From: Rhytidiadelphus loreus
Lineage: Eukaryota; Streptophyta; Bryopsida; Hypnales; Hylocomiaceae
Assembly: GCA_947034895.1 (NCBI GenBank)
Contig: OX344764.1
Span: 2,542,001-2,606,000, forward strand
Reading direction: 5' to 3'
DNA length: 64,000 bases
Position numbers and translations under genes: made by a program. Each line of letters starts with the position of its first letter. Position 1 is the first letter of the stretch. The notes under the pieces are model-generated. The model had not been told where the DNA came from. It was given only the letters and a program-made list of their open reading frames with translations, and did no database searches. This document shows, piece by piece, positions 25,180-37,001 of the stretch.

Positions 25180-25650
25180 CCCTAAGGGTGGTCCAGCTCG
25201 TAAGAGAAGTCCAGTCCAGGTTGGGGTATAAGCCCAGCCCCTAAGAGAATCCAGTCCAGGTCAGGGCAAGCCCAGCCCGTCGGAGGGAGTCAGTCAGGGT
25301 ACCCAGCGTCGGGGGTCAGTCCGAGTAACCAGCCCGTCGGGAGGTCAGTCCGGATAACCAACCGTCGGGAGGTCAGTCCGGGTAACCAGCCATCGGGAGG
25401 TCAGTCCGGGTAACCAGTCGTCGGGAGTCAGTCAGGGGACCCAACCCGTCGGAGGGGGGGAGTCCAGCCCGTCGGGGAGTCAGTCAGGGTATCCAGCGTC
25501 GGGGAGGTCAGTCCGGGTAACCAACGTCGGGGGGTCAGTCAGGGTGGTCTAGCTCGTAGAGAGTCCAGTCCAGGTCGGGTAGTCCAGCTCGTAGAGAGGT
25601 CCAGTCCAGGTCGGGTGGTCCAGCTCGTAGGAAGTCTAGTTCAAGGGGGT
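25180..25650 (+). repeat. GC-rich minisatellite, period about 30 bp
   Basis: Variants of CCGTCGGGAGGTCAGTCCGG and GGTAACCAG, grading at both sides into GTCCAGCTCGTAG and AGTCCAGTCCAGGTCGGG units. It lies inside the LTR. Confidence 0.85.
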
Positions 25651-26619
25651 TTGGGGGGAAATAAAGTTCGGGAAAAAGAAGTTGGAATTAGAGGGGGTAG
25701 GGGGGAATTAAGGGCCCTTGGCCGAGGGGAATGAGAAAAAAAGGGAAGGGAAGAGGAACATAAGAAGAAGATTCCGCTCCAAGAACTCCAACCTGTACGC
25801 ACGTCCTCACCACAACATCACTCCAACATCTAATGGGAGAAGGTTAGGGAAGATAAGAGGCTAAATAGGAAGGCAAGGAAGAAGACGACCAAGAGTAGCC
25901 TTGGTTAGTGTGCACGGAAATCTCCCAAAGTTCCCCACGGCCATTAGAAGGAGGATTAGGATGACGCAAAGATGACAACGTAAGGTGGTAGTTAGGTTTG
26001 CAAGAAGTTAGCGTCATAGTTGTAAGACCCCCATTAAGGGGTGGGTGGGAATAGTACCAAGGCAAAAGAAAGGAGTAGATAAGGAGAAGGAAGAACGCCT
26101 TAGGGTACTAGAGTGTAATATTTCTTTCTACAACTAAGTTGTAGGCATTTGAACCCCTCAAAATACGTCTCTACTATGGAATACGAGCACGCGGCTGGAG
26201 GTATGGAGGAAAATGTCGCGCATGCCAACAACGCTCAGGTGAGTCAGTAAATTAATCCCCAGTGCTTTTCTTTTAATTTGTGCTAAATTCTATTAAGCAG
26301 TGATTAATGTCGATTAGCAAATAGGAATTAGGGTGGACCTTAAGTTTAGACATAGAAGTTTATCGATAGGGCTAGAAGTATCTAACCCCTCTCATACATA
26401 GAAGTTGACCGTAAAAGCAGCCAAATTAGATTAGGATAGGATAGGAATTAGATTACAAAACAAGGTAGAACAGGATAGGACTAGGGATTAGTAACCGTTA
26501 GGGTAAAAATTCAACCAAGAAGTTAAACATTAGATTAGGACAAAATAATCCAATTAGGAGTTAAGGTTAAATTAGCAAATCACAATTACCTTAGGTGATA
26601 AAGACGTAGGGTCAAGGGT

Positions 26620-27135
26620 AGAAAGTAAAAAGAGAAATTAGATTAAAAAGTTAAATTAGATTAGAAGATTAAATTAAATTAGGGGATAAATTAGATAAAA
26701 GATAAATTAGATTACAAAATTAAATTAAGATTAGAAGATTAAATTAAATTAGGGGATAAATTAGATTAGAAAATTAAATTAAGATTAGAAGATTAAATTA
26801 AATTAGGGAAAAAGATAAATTAAATTAAGAAAAAAAGGATAAATTAAATTAGGGGATAAATTAGATAAAAGATAAATTAGATTAGAAAATTAAATTAGGA
26901 AAAAAGATAAAATTAAATTAAGAAAAAAAAGGATAAATTAAATTAGGGGATAAATTAGATAAAAGATAAATTAGATTAGAAAATTAAATTAGGAAAAAAG
27001 ATAAAATTAAATTAGAAAAAAAAAGGATAAATTAAATTAGGGGATAAATTAGATAAAAGATAAATTAGATTAGAAAATTAAATTAAGAAAGAGGATCAAT
27101 TAAATTAGAGAAAAAGATAACTTAGATTAGGAAAA
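26620..27135 (+). repeat. AT-rich tandem repeat in the LTR
   Basis: Higher-order repetition of AAATTAGATTAGAAAATTAA, GGGGATAAATTAGATAAAAG and AAAAAAGATAAAATTAAATT, with about five to six copies of a ~90-115-bp unit. No coding. Confidence 0.85.
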
Positions 27136-27475
27136 AACCCAATCAACTTAGGAAACCATGGAAGGGACTTAGGTAATCCCTCCTTAGCCTTAGAAAAGGT
27201 CAATTAGCCTCAGATTCCCATAGATTAGGATAGATTCGGTGGTAGTTCGCATAGGTTGCCGTTAGGGGACGGTTAGCCCGAACTATTCCCTCGCCAATTG
27301 GGGGCAACTCCATTGTCACCTGCGGAAACTAGGAACTTAGAAAAGAAGATCCATTGCTTGGAAGGCACAATGGACCTACGCTTAGTCACCCGTTAGGTTA
27401 GAATTTAGTTAACCCCTAGAACCTGGTTGTGTCCGATTAATTACCAAGGGTGGGTAATTAAGCGCCCACAGTGTC

Positions 27476-28425
27476 TCTAATCATGCACATTATTTTTATT
27501 TTTATTTCATAATTTCATAAAAGTAGTTGTAATCTATTTCAGTATAAATTTTTCTTCAAGTACTACTTTTAAATTGAATAGTTTTCAGCTATCATATTAA
27601 ACCCTACAATAGTGTATTCTTTTTAGTTCAATTTTAATATTTCATAATAGACTATCATAGGATAATTACAAATAAAAGTCCTATGATAGTCTAATCCTTT
27701 GAGTTTAATTTGAGTAGTCATGTGAATCTTTTACTGAAATGTATTTTATAGTTAATTAAAAAGAATTGAACAATAGGAAATTGAAAAATAAAGTATTTTA
27801 AAAGTATCAATTTTCTTCTTAAAAATTAGGAAATTCTTTGAGTAGCTCCACCACATCAACGTAGAAAGGAACATAAAATGGTTTTCATAGAATGATGTTG
27901 TGGGTGAGTTGTCATTCCATCTCCCCTTCTATCAAAACTATTGTAGTGCAATCTACACTTCGCCCTTTGGCAACACCTTATCTAACTCATTGTACATCAT
28001 CAATGACGTCGTGAAAGAGAATGATTCCTCCATAGTCAAAAGGATTGAGTAGTTGCATGAGTTCTCGTGTAGGCATAAATGACCTTAGAAATAGAATGGG
28101 TAGAGCATTGTAGCGTTGCTCCACAAAGAGCAGAAAGTGATAAAAGTGATGCGGTGGAGCCCAAAAGTTTCACCTTCCTGCAAGAGTAGTAGTTACACCT
28201 ATCTTTTAAGTTTGTGGTGGAGCTACTCTTAAAACATGCTAAGAATTTATTTAAAAATATTTATTAGAAAGTATAATGATTATTGTAAACTAATTATAAT
28301 TTGTAATTACTTTATAGCCTTCTTATCATATTCATCCTAAATTCCTTCTTTGATTGTCAATTATTCCTTAATCTTGTGTTTCTTGAGTTTTGTATCTTCC
28401 TCTTTGTACAACATTGTTACTTGTG
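27476..28425. other. AT-rich intergenic DNA, no gene seen
   Basis: Nothing recognisable was found. A short direct or inverted echo, CTATCATAGGA/TCCTATGATAG (about 27650-27690), is present. Confidence 0.5.
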
Positions 28426-29008
28426 CTAGGGGAGGACACTCTCACTACATTTAGGGTACCTACGTGCGGCGGTGGAAAAAGTAATTCATGTAATTCACCT
28501 TGAATAAACTATAATTTCATTCTAAAATTTTGAGCTTTGTTTAACAATGACTAAAGGTTTCTATTGACAAAAAATTCAATTCCAAATAACATAAGATATA
28601 TTGTCTAGAAAGGGTTGAAAAATGAACTAAAATGGCATGTTCTCCAACTAAAATATTTATAGAGCTCACATGAAGATGACTATTGCATCAATATTCAACC
28701 AAAATAAACTTTCAATAGAAAGCTATTCTATATAATTTTTTTTTCATTTTTCAAATTTTTTTTCTTATATAATATAGAGGTGTGAAAGTTATTTTCAGCT
28801 TTACAGTGTATCTTTTTTCTTCAAAAATTTATAACTAATTACTATTAGCACAAAAAAATACCAATAATTCAAAACATAAACTTATAAAGTAGTAAAATCT
28901 ATCCATAATTTTTTTTTTGAAAAAGAAATTAAATTTTAAGGTGTATTACTTGTTTTACTTTTTCCGCCGCACGTAGTTTGCTAAAACATAGGGAGTGTCC
29001 TCCCCGGG
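28426..29008. mobile_element. 583-bp MITE with 8-bp duplication TACTTGTG
   Basis: TACTTGTG at 28418-28425 and 29009-29016 flanks ends CTAGGGGAGGACACTC and its near mirror GAGTGTCCTCCCCGGG. A second matched block, CTACGTGCGGCGG and GAAAAAGTAA, extends the inverted repeat inward. An 8-bp duplication fits a hAT-type MITE; Mutator is less likely. Confidence 0.8.
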
Positions 29009-29515
29009 TACTTGTGTTTTTCACTTTCCTTGCAAATATTGCATTGCTTGACTATTTTTTTTCTTAGTTTTTAATCTTGAACTTTTGACTGTAGCATTCA
29101 ATGTCTCCACTATAACACTAAAATAAAAGAGAGACTCAAATTGAAGTAGCTAAGGGGAAAAAGGCCCATAAATGCTTTTTTTGTGAATACAAGAAGTATA
29201 AAGGGCCAATCATGTATTTTGAACAACTCAATCAAATTCAAGGCCAAGTTTCAAAATGATAAAGGCAAGTATTTCACAACCCAATGCACCAAATGCACAA
29301 GAACATCAACAAGAACGTACATCTAAATATTAAAGGTAAGCATGCCCATCACCAGTATTCATCCAATTCCAATGCCTTTAGATCTCTTCATGATTATCGT
29401 ATCAAAAGCAAAACTTCAGCAACAAAAGGTTAACCAATTGGTCTAAAAGACCAACATGAATGAACTCAAGCATCTATCAAGAAACAAGCTCAACTAACGA
29501 AGCCTCATGGACCTA

Positions 29516-29764
29516 CACTAAATAGTGAAATTAGGTTGCCCCATACTAATTTCTCGACAATCTACACTAAATAAATATTTACTATTAATGTACAAGAATG
29601 CACTACTTTTGAATTAGTTATTGTTGTAATTGGAACTCACGGACCTCCATATTTACAAACAGAAGTATCTTTAGAAACATTTGTTGACTTTAATGGCTTG
29701 TAGAGTAACTTTCTTGAAGTAAGGCAACCTAATTGTTAAGGCAACCTAATTTCACTATTTAGTG
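29516..29764. mobile_element. 249-bp MITE with 25-bp perfect inverted ends
   Basis: CACTAAATAGTGAAATTAGG and its continuation TTGCC at 29516 are mirrored exactly at the right end (29764). TA lies on both sides (29514-29515 and 29765-29766). The ends start CACTA, but the apparent target is TA, so superfamily assignment is open. Confidence 0.8.
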
Positions 29765-29949
29765 TACATGGCAAATTCCATCCTCGAACCTTTTACCATA
29801 ACAACAATGCTCCTTCTGAAACATACACCTACCCACACTTTATCAATTTTGTCTCATAACAAACTTTCAAAAATCACTGTAAAAACTCATTGATTGCTGA
29901 AGCAGCTTGATTCTACTTGCAAATGGGTTTCATTCCAACTTCTCAATCT

Positions 29950-30480
29950 CTGCAACATGAGCTAGCTGCTGCCCAGCAGTTTCTCCAAAGTACACAAGTA
30001 GCGAACCAGCTTGTTGTTATTAGGCATGCTTGCTTCCCTTAGCTGTGCAATTCCAGATTCTTTGAATGCTTCGAAAACATGGAGACTGAATGGGAGAGAC
30101 GTACCGAAGAAATCTCGAGCTTGTACGCTTGGATTTGCGGTACTTTTGCGTACTAATAAGCTTGGTGCGTGTAAAGTGCAAACCATGGATGATGTCTCAT
30201 TGATGGTTTCCGGCGGTTTCAACAATCCCCAGGTGGAATCTCAAAGGTGCAGGTTCGGTTCCTTTTGCTGTAAGTACGTTTGTATTTGTCTTACTTAGAG
30301 AGATTTCTTCGTTATGTTGGTTGTGGAATGTGTTTTCCAAGGTACGAGTGTCGAAAGCTCTTCAATCCATGGTTCGAATTAGTTAGTGGATGTACGTTGA
30401 GAATCTTTCAGAGTGCCAGAAATTGTGACATGATTCTAGTGCACAAAGTTGATGACAAGTATGGACTGGAGGTTTTCGAG
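29950..30480. other. Possible coding remnant, unrecognised
   Basis: GC content rises and frames are open on both strands: minus 30225-29962, with residues such as NNNKLVRYLCTLEKLLGSS, and plus 30400-30480, with SARNCDMILVHKVDDKYGL. I see no domain, no clear splice sites and no start I would defend. It could be an exon remnant captured in repeat DNA. Confidence 0.25.
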
Positions 30481-30499
30481 ATTTTTTTTTTACCAGCTC

Positions 30500-30660
30500 A
30501 TTTCCTGCAATTTCTATATTAAGCCGTTTTTTCAATATTTTTTACTTGAAATAGAAATTATATAGATTTTTTCACCAGTATTTTGCTGATGTTTTCAAAT
30601 TGCAATTGTTTTTTTCTCACCGGATTCCACCAGCTAACTTTGAACTAGCTATCCACACAT
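30500..30660 (+). repeat. Dispersed repeat, copy 3 of 3
   Basis: It matches 1365-1542 and 13905-14050. The block ends with TTCCACCAGCTAACTTTGAACTAGCTA. Confidence 0.6.
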
Positions 30661-31239
30661 AGGTTTAGCTAGACCATTTTGAGATTCTTTTTAGTTTATT
30701 GAAACTTACAATTTTCAAGACATTTTTCGAAAGAAGAATGACACGTTTTTCACCTAAGAATAGTACACTAAATACTTAGTATAAATAATGGAAATTCTCT
30801 TTGGAATCAAGTGCCAAATAAAATCATGGATTTTGAGATTTGTTGATAAAGTAATTGCACATTACAACACACAAAGTCCCATCATGCACTCACGGTGTAT
30901 AGCATGCTCAATGTACACTAGCTAGTTTTACACTATTTGCACTAAAATTCATATTATCATATTTATTTAGTCCTCTTTTCTATAGATAATTCATGGCCTC
31001 CAACAAAAAAATTCAAGGATTCACAAATCGTATAAAGTAAATATAGGAAAAAATATATAAGTGAAAAATATGCTTTTTAAAACCCTTAAAATTGAATCTA
31101 AGATTTTGATTTTGAAATTGAATATAAAAATTTGAAAAAATTCTAAATATTATAAGATTGAAAAACAAAATTATTTCAATTGAAAAAAACTATATTAAAA
31201 AAATTAGAAGTTATCACAACAATTCTTATTAAGATCTCT
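30661..31239. other. AT-rich intergenic DNA, no gene seen
   Basis: No supported feature. Confidence 0.5.
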
Positions 31240-32726
31240 AAGTTTAGTGTGCACAATGCACTATGACAAAGCACTCTTTTGGTGTAAATTTTTCAATTTT
31301 AAGTATGTGAAGATTTCTTTAACTTTCTTTTTTGAAGTGGTCCAATAGCCTAAGTAGGTGACCTTTCTCCTCCAAAAACTATCCTCCAAATGAATTGAAT
31401 GTGCATTTCTTGTAGACATTTTTCAAGTGTCTCAAAACACCGTGTTTTAGTGCATCGTGACAAAATCCCTTGCATAGCCTAGTGTGCAAGCATTGTTCAA
31501 GCTATTTGAATGCAATCAAGAGGATATGTGTTGATTTTATTAATTAAACTCTCTCACTAAATGATATTGTTTCTCTCAATGTTTTTTTATGTACATTTTT
31601 TTGCCATTTGGCTACAATTAACCAAAAGATTTTGGCTATTTCTTGTACATAGAATTTTCATTTGGGTGGGTGGGTCAAAATAGTTAATTTATTGCTAAAT
31701 TTAAATACCAATAGCCAAATTTAATTTTAGGTATCACCTAGTTTTGATATAGATAGATATCACCAAGTATCTCTTGAGTATTGAAGAAATAGCTACTTCT
31801 CCCAAATGATCAAAGAAACACACCTTAAAATACCAATTGAAGACTCAAGTGAGTTGACAACATGAATTGGAGATTGTAAGTTGTGGTAGCATTTAACAAA
31901 ACTTACAATCACGAGCTTCACCTGCTTTATCTAATTTGACTAAGTTATAATCCTGATCGATTCCCTTTGCCAATTTTACAAAAGCACCAATTGAAGAGAA
32001 AGTTTGAAGGTTGTCGTCGCTGTCATTAGGAAGGAACATATATCCCACTTCTGTTAGTGCAATCAAACCTTGAATGTCACATCTGAGGTTCATACTCTAA
32101 GTTAAGTTAAATTCATATGGTCATAGGAGGAGCCACAATTGATCACAAACATTGTAGCACTCTGCGTAAGTTTGTTGATAAAATGGTGGTTAGTGTGCAA
32201 TATTCAAAAAAGTGAACTTGTTGAAGAATTCTTCATCATCCAATAGTACGTTTAAACTTTCACCGAACTCGCTACAATTTGAGAGGAACTGTGACTCCTC
32301 TAGTATGGAGTAGTATAACATTGTGTCAAAATAAGTTGGATAAATTGTAAGAGAGTCCCTTGGAATTGCAGAGTGAAAGAAGGTGGTTTAGTATCCTTAT
32401 TACATTTGTAGAACACTTTTATTATTATCACATTCTTCTACAGCTTTGTTGTTATATAAGAGAGTATGATTGCGAGTGAAAAAGTCAAGTTTTGAATTAG
32501 GTGTAGGATGTTTGCACACTAGGGTACACTAATGTTTTTTTGTCATGATGCATTAAAATGCATTGTTTTGAGGAACTTGAAAAATGTTCACAATAAATGT
32601 ACATTGAACTTGAGGTGAAGAATAATTTTTGGTAGAGAAAGGTCACTTAGGCTACTTGATGACTTTGAAAAAGAAATTTAAGAAAATCTTCAAGTGCTTG
32701 AAATTGGAAAATTTACAATGAAAGAG
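31240..32726. mobile_element. Element with ~230-bp diverged inverted-repeat arms, right arm cut by a transposon end
   Basis: The left arm, about 31285-31500, corresponds to the reverse complement of 32505-32726. Matched blocks include AAATTTTTCAATTT, GAAGATTT(C/T)TT, AGTAGG/CTTAGG, GACCTTTCTC, ACATTTTTCAAGT and CTCAAAACA...CATGACAAA. Long inverted arms suggest a Mutator-like or foldback element. Between the arms, minus frame 32093-31893 is open without a recognised motif. The right arm stops abruptly at the CAGGG end at 32727, while the left arm extends further, so the element was interrupted there. Confidence 0.6.
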
Positions 32727-32879
32727 CAGGGTTGTCTACCCGGACAACTCGACAACTCGACAAACTCGACGTCAAAGACGTCTAGTAGAGGGTCCCGTCC
32801 GTCTAATAGAGTCAACTTTATCCTTTGACTTTTCCGGGATTTACCCCCCATTTACCTAGGCTTACTTGGCTGCCATGTG

Positions 32880-32970
32880 GCAACCACGTCACAAATTTAG
32901 GGCGACTTCGGGTGGGGGCGACTACGGGTAGAGGGAGACCGCGGGTAGGGGCGAGTGCGGGTAGGGGCAA
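32880..32970 (-). repeat. Left subterminal GGGCGAC array
   Basis: GGGCGACTTCGGGT, GGGCGACTACGGGTAG, GGGAGACCGCGGGTAG and GGGCGAGTGCGGGTAG are spaced about 16-18 bases apart, the complement of the right-end motif GTCGCCCCTA. Confidence 0.75.
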
Positions 32971-33309
32971 ATTCTGTACTACAATTCAAAACTGCCACTT
33001 TTGCTGCATTCATCCAAAAAAATAGAATTTTTTTTAGAATCTAACTGTAAGATCTTGTACTTTGCTTGTCTAAGATCACATGGTAAAAATTTCATGAAGT
33101 TTGACCATATAGATTGGAAGATATTAACAATCAAAGTTGGAAAAAAAAATTCTGAACTGTGACCTGCAATTTCAGTTGACTTTGACTGTCATTTGTGGAA
33201 ATTTTTTGCACTACATATTTTGAATTAAAAGTCACATATGTTGAATAATCAAGTTGAAAGTCTAGGGAAAAATATTCACTAATAAAAGCACTTGATTTGC
33301 AGTCTTTAA

Positions 33310-33835
33310 CCCCTAAAGGACCATTGTCCCTTTGGTTGACAAATTGGATTTTGAGCATGTACCTACGGTCTCAATTTTTGTCATAATTTTTTGAAACTTT
33401 TTTTAAAGATAGAAAAACTAATTATCTTTGTGGAAATATAATGTTTTCTCAAGTGGTGCCTAGGAACAAAAGTGATGCCCAAATAAGTTCAAAACAAAGG
33501 CAACAAAAAAAAATTCAAAAATTTTAATTTTTTTTCCTCGTATATTATATTTTTTTTCTCAACAGAAAGCTTTGATTCATTTCATTTGGATAAGTGGTGT
33601 GAAGATTATAGACAATCTTGTTTTTTTAGCAATCTAAGAATCTTCTTCAAAAAATAACTTGCAAGATTCATTTCTGAAATTTATTCCACACATTTTTATA
33701 CTAGTTATGTATAAGATCCTATAGTTAAACGATTAGATGTGCAAAAGAATCAATTTCCAAATTTTTTACTTTTTGCAATAGAAATGGCAATTTTGAATGT
33801 TTTTTGGCAAGAAAAAGGCCTTGGTCCTTTAGGGG
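33310..33835. mobile_element. 526-bp TTAA-flanked element with CCCCTAAAGGACC ends
   Basis: TTAA (33306-33309 and 33836-33839) borders near-perfect inverted ends, CCCCTAAAGGACCATTG and TTGGTCCTTTAGGGG. Interior blocks match 6622-7441 and 11690-12644. Best-preserved member of the family in this window; no coding. Confidence 0.8.
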
Positions 33836-33839
33836 TTAA

Positions 33840-34346
33840 GAAATTTTAAAGTAGAAGTAGGTCCAAGATTGAACAAAAAAATTAAATTATTAAGAGCTCT
33901 AAGATGGAATTGAAACGCAATAATTCCAATGATGAGATTGTTCTAGTGAGCAAATTTAACCTTGTCAAATAAATTTTTAGAAAAATTGTGAAAATTGCAT
34001 TAAAAAATGAACCCTCTAAGTTTTGTTTTCAAGAAAATGCTAAGTTTGTCCAAAAAACAAGATTGTCTATAACTTTTGCATTACTAGTTCAATTACAATG
34101 AATCAAAGCTTCACATGTAGACAAAAATATAATATTTGAGGTGTCCACTGACCTCCGTTTTTGGCTTTAGGGTGGCATAACTTTTTCTTTCAAACACTAA
34201 TTGAAAAAATGTTATATTCCTACAAAGATGATATATTCTTCTATCTTCAAAAATAGTTTCAAAAAATCACAATGAGAATTGAGACTCTAGGCATTATGTG
34301 AACTGAGATGAGAATTCCTTAAGAACTCTTGGTCTTCTATGGGTTA
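33840..34346 (-). repeat. Inverted copy of the TTAA-element family
   Basis: The reverse complement shows the same internal blocks (CTAGAACAATCTCATCATTGG, AATTCCATCTTA, GTTATACCACCC-like) immediately beside 33310-33835. It ends near ATGGGTTAA. Strongly diverged. Confidence 0.6.
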
Positions 34347-35599
34347 AAATTCAACTTCATTTTTGTAAAATTTCTCACACAATAGTTTAGAAGCAAATAA
34401 ACTATAATTAATTGTTTGACAAAAATTACAAAATATTTGCACAAGAGAATTGAAATTTGAAATTCTATACAAATAACTTTTGCACTTTGCATTTAGAATA
34501 TTCAATTCTTTTTTTTAAATGTCACATCATATAAAAATTTGTTAATATATTTACATTGCTCGTCAAAATTTGAATGCATGCAATGTGACCTACGTTTCTA
34601 TTTATACTAATCTAGTAATATCATGTCCTATTACAAAAACATTAGTGCGGAAAACAACTTTAAGGGGCATCATCAACCATGGTTTATCAATGAGCAAGTT
34701 TGCCACCTATCCACCTATTAATTGCTTCTTTAGATTAGGCTCAATAAGGTCACCTAACTTCCTTACAAAGTATCTCACTATCAATGTATTTTCAAATACT
34801 TCATTGTCGTATTTTTCCATATCATTCATATTCATTAAATGGCCAATTTTTCTAGTAGAATACAAGATGGATTTCATCGTATATTTATGATTTTCTTGCA
34901 TGATCTCTAAAGTCCTCTTTGAATGTTGCAGCCTGTATACATACGTTAGAGCCACTCGCCAACAATTTTTCATGTTCTCCAACTTCTTTTTCTTAATAGG
35001 TTATCTGTAATAAATCTTAGGAGACTCAAAAATGATAGCAACGCACTTAACAATAATCCATATAGTTAGCCAATATGTCCTTTTAGTGATAATCACTCAG
35101 TCTTGAATGACATCAAACGTTTCAATTGAACAACCAAATTGATTATTTGCAATGCACAATTACAAGAAAGAACTTGCAAATCATAATAATGATTTTTGCA
35201 TTATAATTAGGAAAAATTCAAAAAACAAGGGAAATTTAAAAAGACCCCCCACCTTATAAAGATCTTAGGAATCAAGAAGAAATTCTATAAACATTCCCAA
35301 TGGAGTTCCTAAAAATTAAGCCATATATATATTAACAACTCCAATGTTATGAAAGAAATCAAACGGAAATAAACAATAAATTATTTTTACTAATTTAAAA
35401 AATATATATTTTGAGATTGATATGAAATATCAAGACTCTAAGAAAAAAAATATTATTAAGAAACTTTCAAAATGAAAAAGAACAAGAAGATAGATGTTTA
35501 GAATCTCTTATTTATGCAGAAAATTGTAAAAAAAGGATATCCTCAAAGCAATGGCTCCAACCTCCATCCACAGTCGCACAACACAAGAGGTTCCTTTCA

Positions 35600-36560
35600 C
35601 CCGCGTTCTTTTCTAATTAAGAAGTCGCCCAAGACCCGCAGTTGTCCCTAGAAGCCCCCAAAGGCCCAAATTTGCCAATTTTGGGGCAAAGGGAGGCCAA
35701 CTCTTCCCACCTCCACCCGCGGTCGCCTCCCACCTGAGGTCCCCCACCCGCGTTCTTCTCCCAAAGAGGGCGCCCAAGACCCGAAGTTGCCCCTAGAAGC
35801 CCCCCAAAGGCCCAAATTTGCCAATTTTGGGGCAAAGGGAGGCCAACTCTTCCCACCTCCACCCGGGGGCGCCCCCCACTTGAGGTCGCCCTCACCCGCG
35901 TTCTCCTCCCAAAGAGGTCGCCCAAGACCTGAAGTCACCCCTAGAAGCCCCCCAAAGGCCCAAATTTGCCAATTTTTGGGCAAAGGGAGGCCAATTCTTC
36001 CCACCTCCACCCGCGGTCACCCCCACCCGAGGTTGCCATGTCCTGTGTTGTCCTCCAAAAGAGGTTGCCCGAGACCTGAAGTTGACCCTAAAAGCCCCCT
36101 AAAGGTCCAAATGTGCTAATTTGGGGGCAAAGGGAGGCCAACTCTTTCCACCTCCACCCGCGGTAACCCCCCACCTGAGTTCCCCCACTTGAGGTCGCCC
36201 TCACCCACGTTCTTCTCCCAAAGAGGTTGCCCAAGCCCCGAAGTTGCCCCTAAAAGCCCTCCAAAGGCCCAAATTTGCCAAATTTTGGGCAAAGGGAGGC
36301 CAACTCTTCCCACCTCCATCCGCGGTTGCCCCCCACCCGAGGTCTCCCACCCGAGGTCGCCCTCACCCGCGTTCTCCTCCCAAAGAGGTCGCCCAAGCCC
36401 CGAAGTTGCCCCTAAAAGCCCTCCAAAGGCCCAAATTTGCCAAATTTTGGGTAAAGGGAGGCCAACTCTTCCCACCTCCACCCATGGTCGCCCCTCACCC
36501 GAGGTCGCCCTGTCCCTTGTTCTCCTCCAAAAGAGGTCGCCCAAGACTCAAAGTCACTTG
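35600..36560 (-). repeat. GC-rich tandem array, period about 150-160 bp
   Basis: Six copies contain GGCCCAAATTTGCCAATTTT, GGGCAAAGGGAGGCCAACTC and TTCCCACCTCCACCCG (starts near 35662, 35810, 35958, 36105, 36268 and 36428), joined by GGTCGCCCAAGACCCGAAGT-like linkers. The linkers resemble the terminal GTCGCCCC motifs of the host element. Long frames on both strands are repeat artefacts. Confidence 0.9.
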
Positions 36561-37001
36561 AAGATCGCATTGGATTGCATTTTGTGGATGTTGAAAGTAG
36601 AAATTGAGAGCTTCATTAGAGTCAATTACTTTTGTTTTAGTTTGCTAGGTGTATTTGTGGACCTTCTTTGTTAGGTGAGCTAAATAAATGGACCTTGATG
36701 AGATCAAATTTTGTAGCTTAGACACCTAATCTCATTTATTAGAAATGAAAGCTCCTCTAAAAATCTAGTTGCTTTGGATTCTCCATAGTACAACTTGAAT
36801 TTGACAATATTTTGTTTGATCTATTAATTCGCTCTAGTATATAAATTTTATGACAAGATGTCATCTCCATTGAACACTCAAGTTTTGCAAACATGCAATT
36901 TTTTTAAATATATATCAATGGTTCATTATCATTTATTCGATTGTGATTACATAATATGAAATAAAATAAAATAAGAAAGATCATACATATCTATCCATCT
37001 A

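Larger units (their letters stand above)
23162..27470 (+). mobile_element. 4.3-kb solo LTR (or single-LTR remnant) with GTGTC duplication
   Basis: The block starts TGTGAGCCCC and ends GCGCCCACA, the TG...CA ends of LTRs, and is flanked by the identical pentamer GTGTC (23157-23161 and 27471-27475). A TATA box (TATAAAAG, 24385-24392) followed by a C/T-rich stretch marks a probable retroelement promoter, so U3 would be about 1.2 kb. The first and last few hundred bases do not resemble each other, so there are not two LTRs inside. No gag, protease, reverse transcriptase or integrase motif is present. The long remainder holds three tandem arrays annotated separately. An ATG followed by about 20 codons and a donor (CAG|GTGAGT, about 26240) might be a leader exon. 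This suggests a lineage with giant LTRs, but a defective non-autonomous element is possible. Confidence 0.7.

Noticed and set aside
26173..26245. Short coding exon starting MEYEHAAGG in the LTR
   Set aside because: Only about 20 codons before a donor-like site and no downstream partner; kept only as a remark.
35617..36674. Long overlapping frames on both strands (100-160 codons)
   Set aside because: They follow the 150-bp GC-rich repeat unit, encode the same peptide again and again, and are open on both strands at once. They are repeat artefacts.
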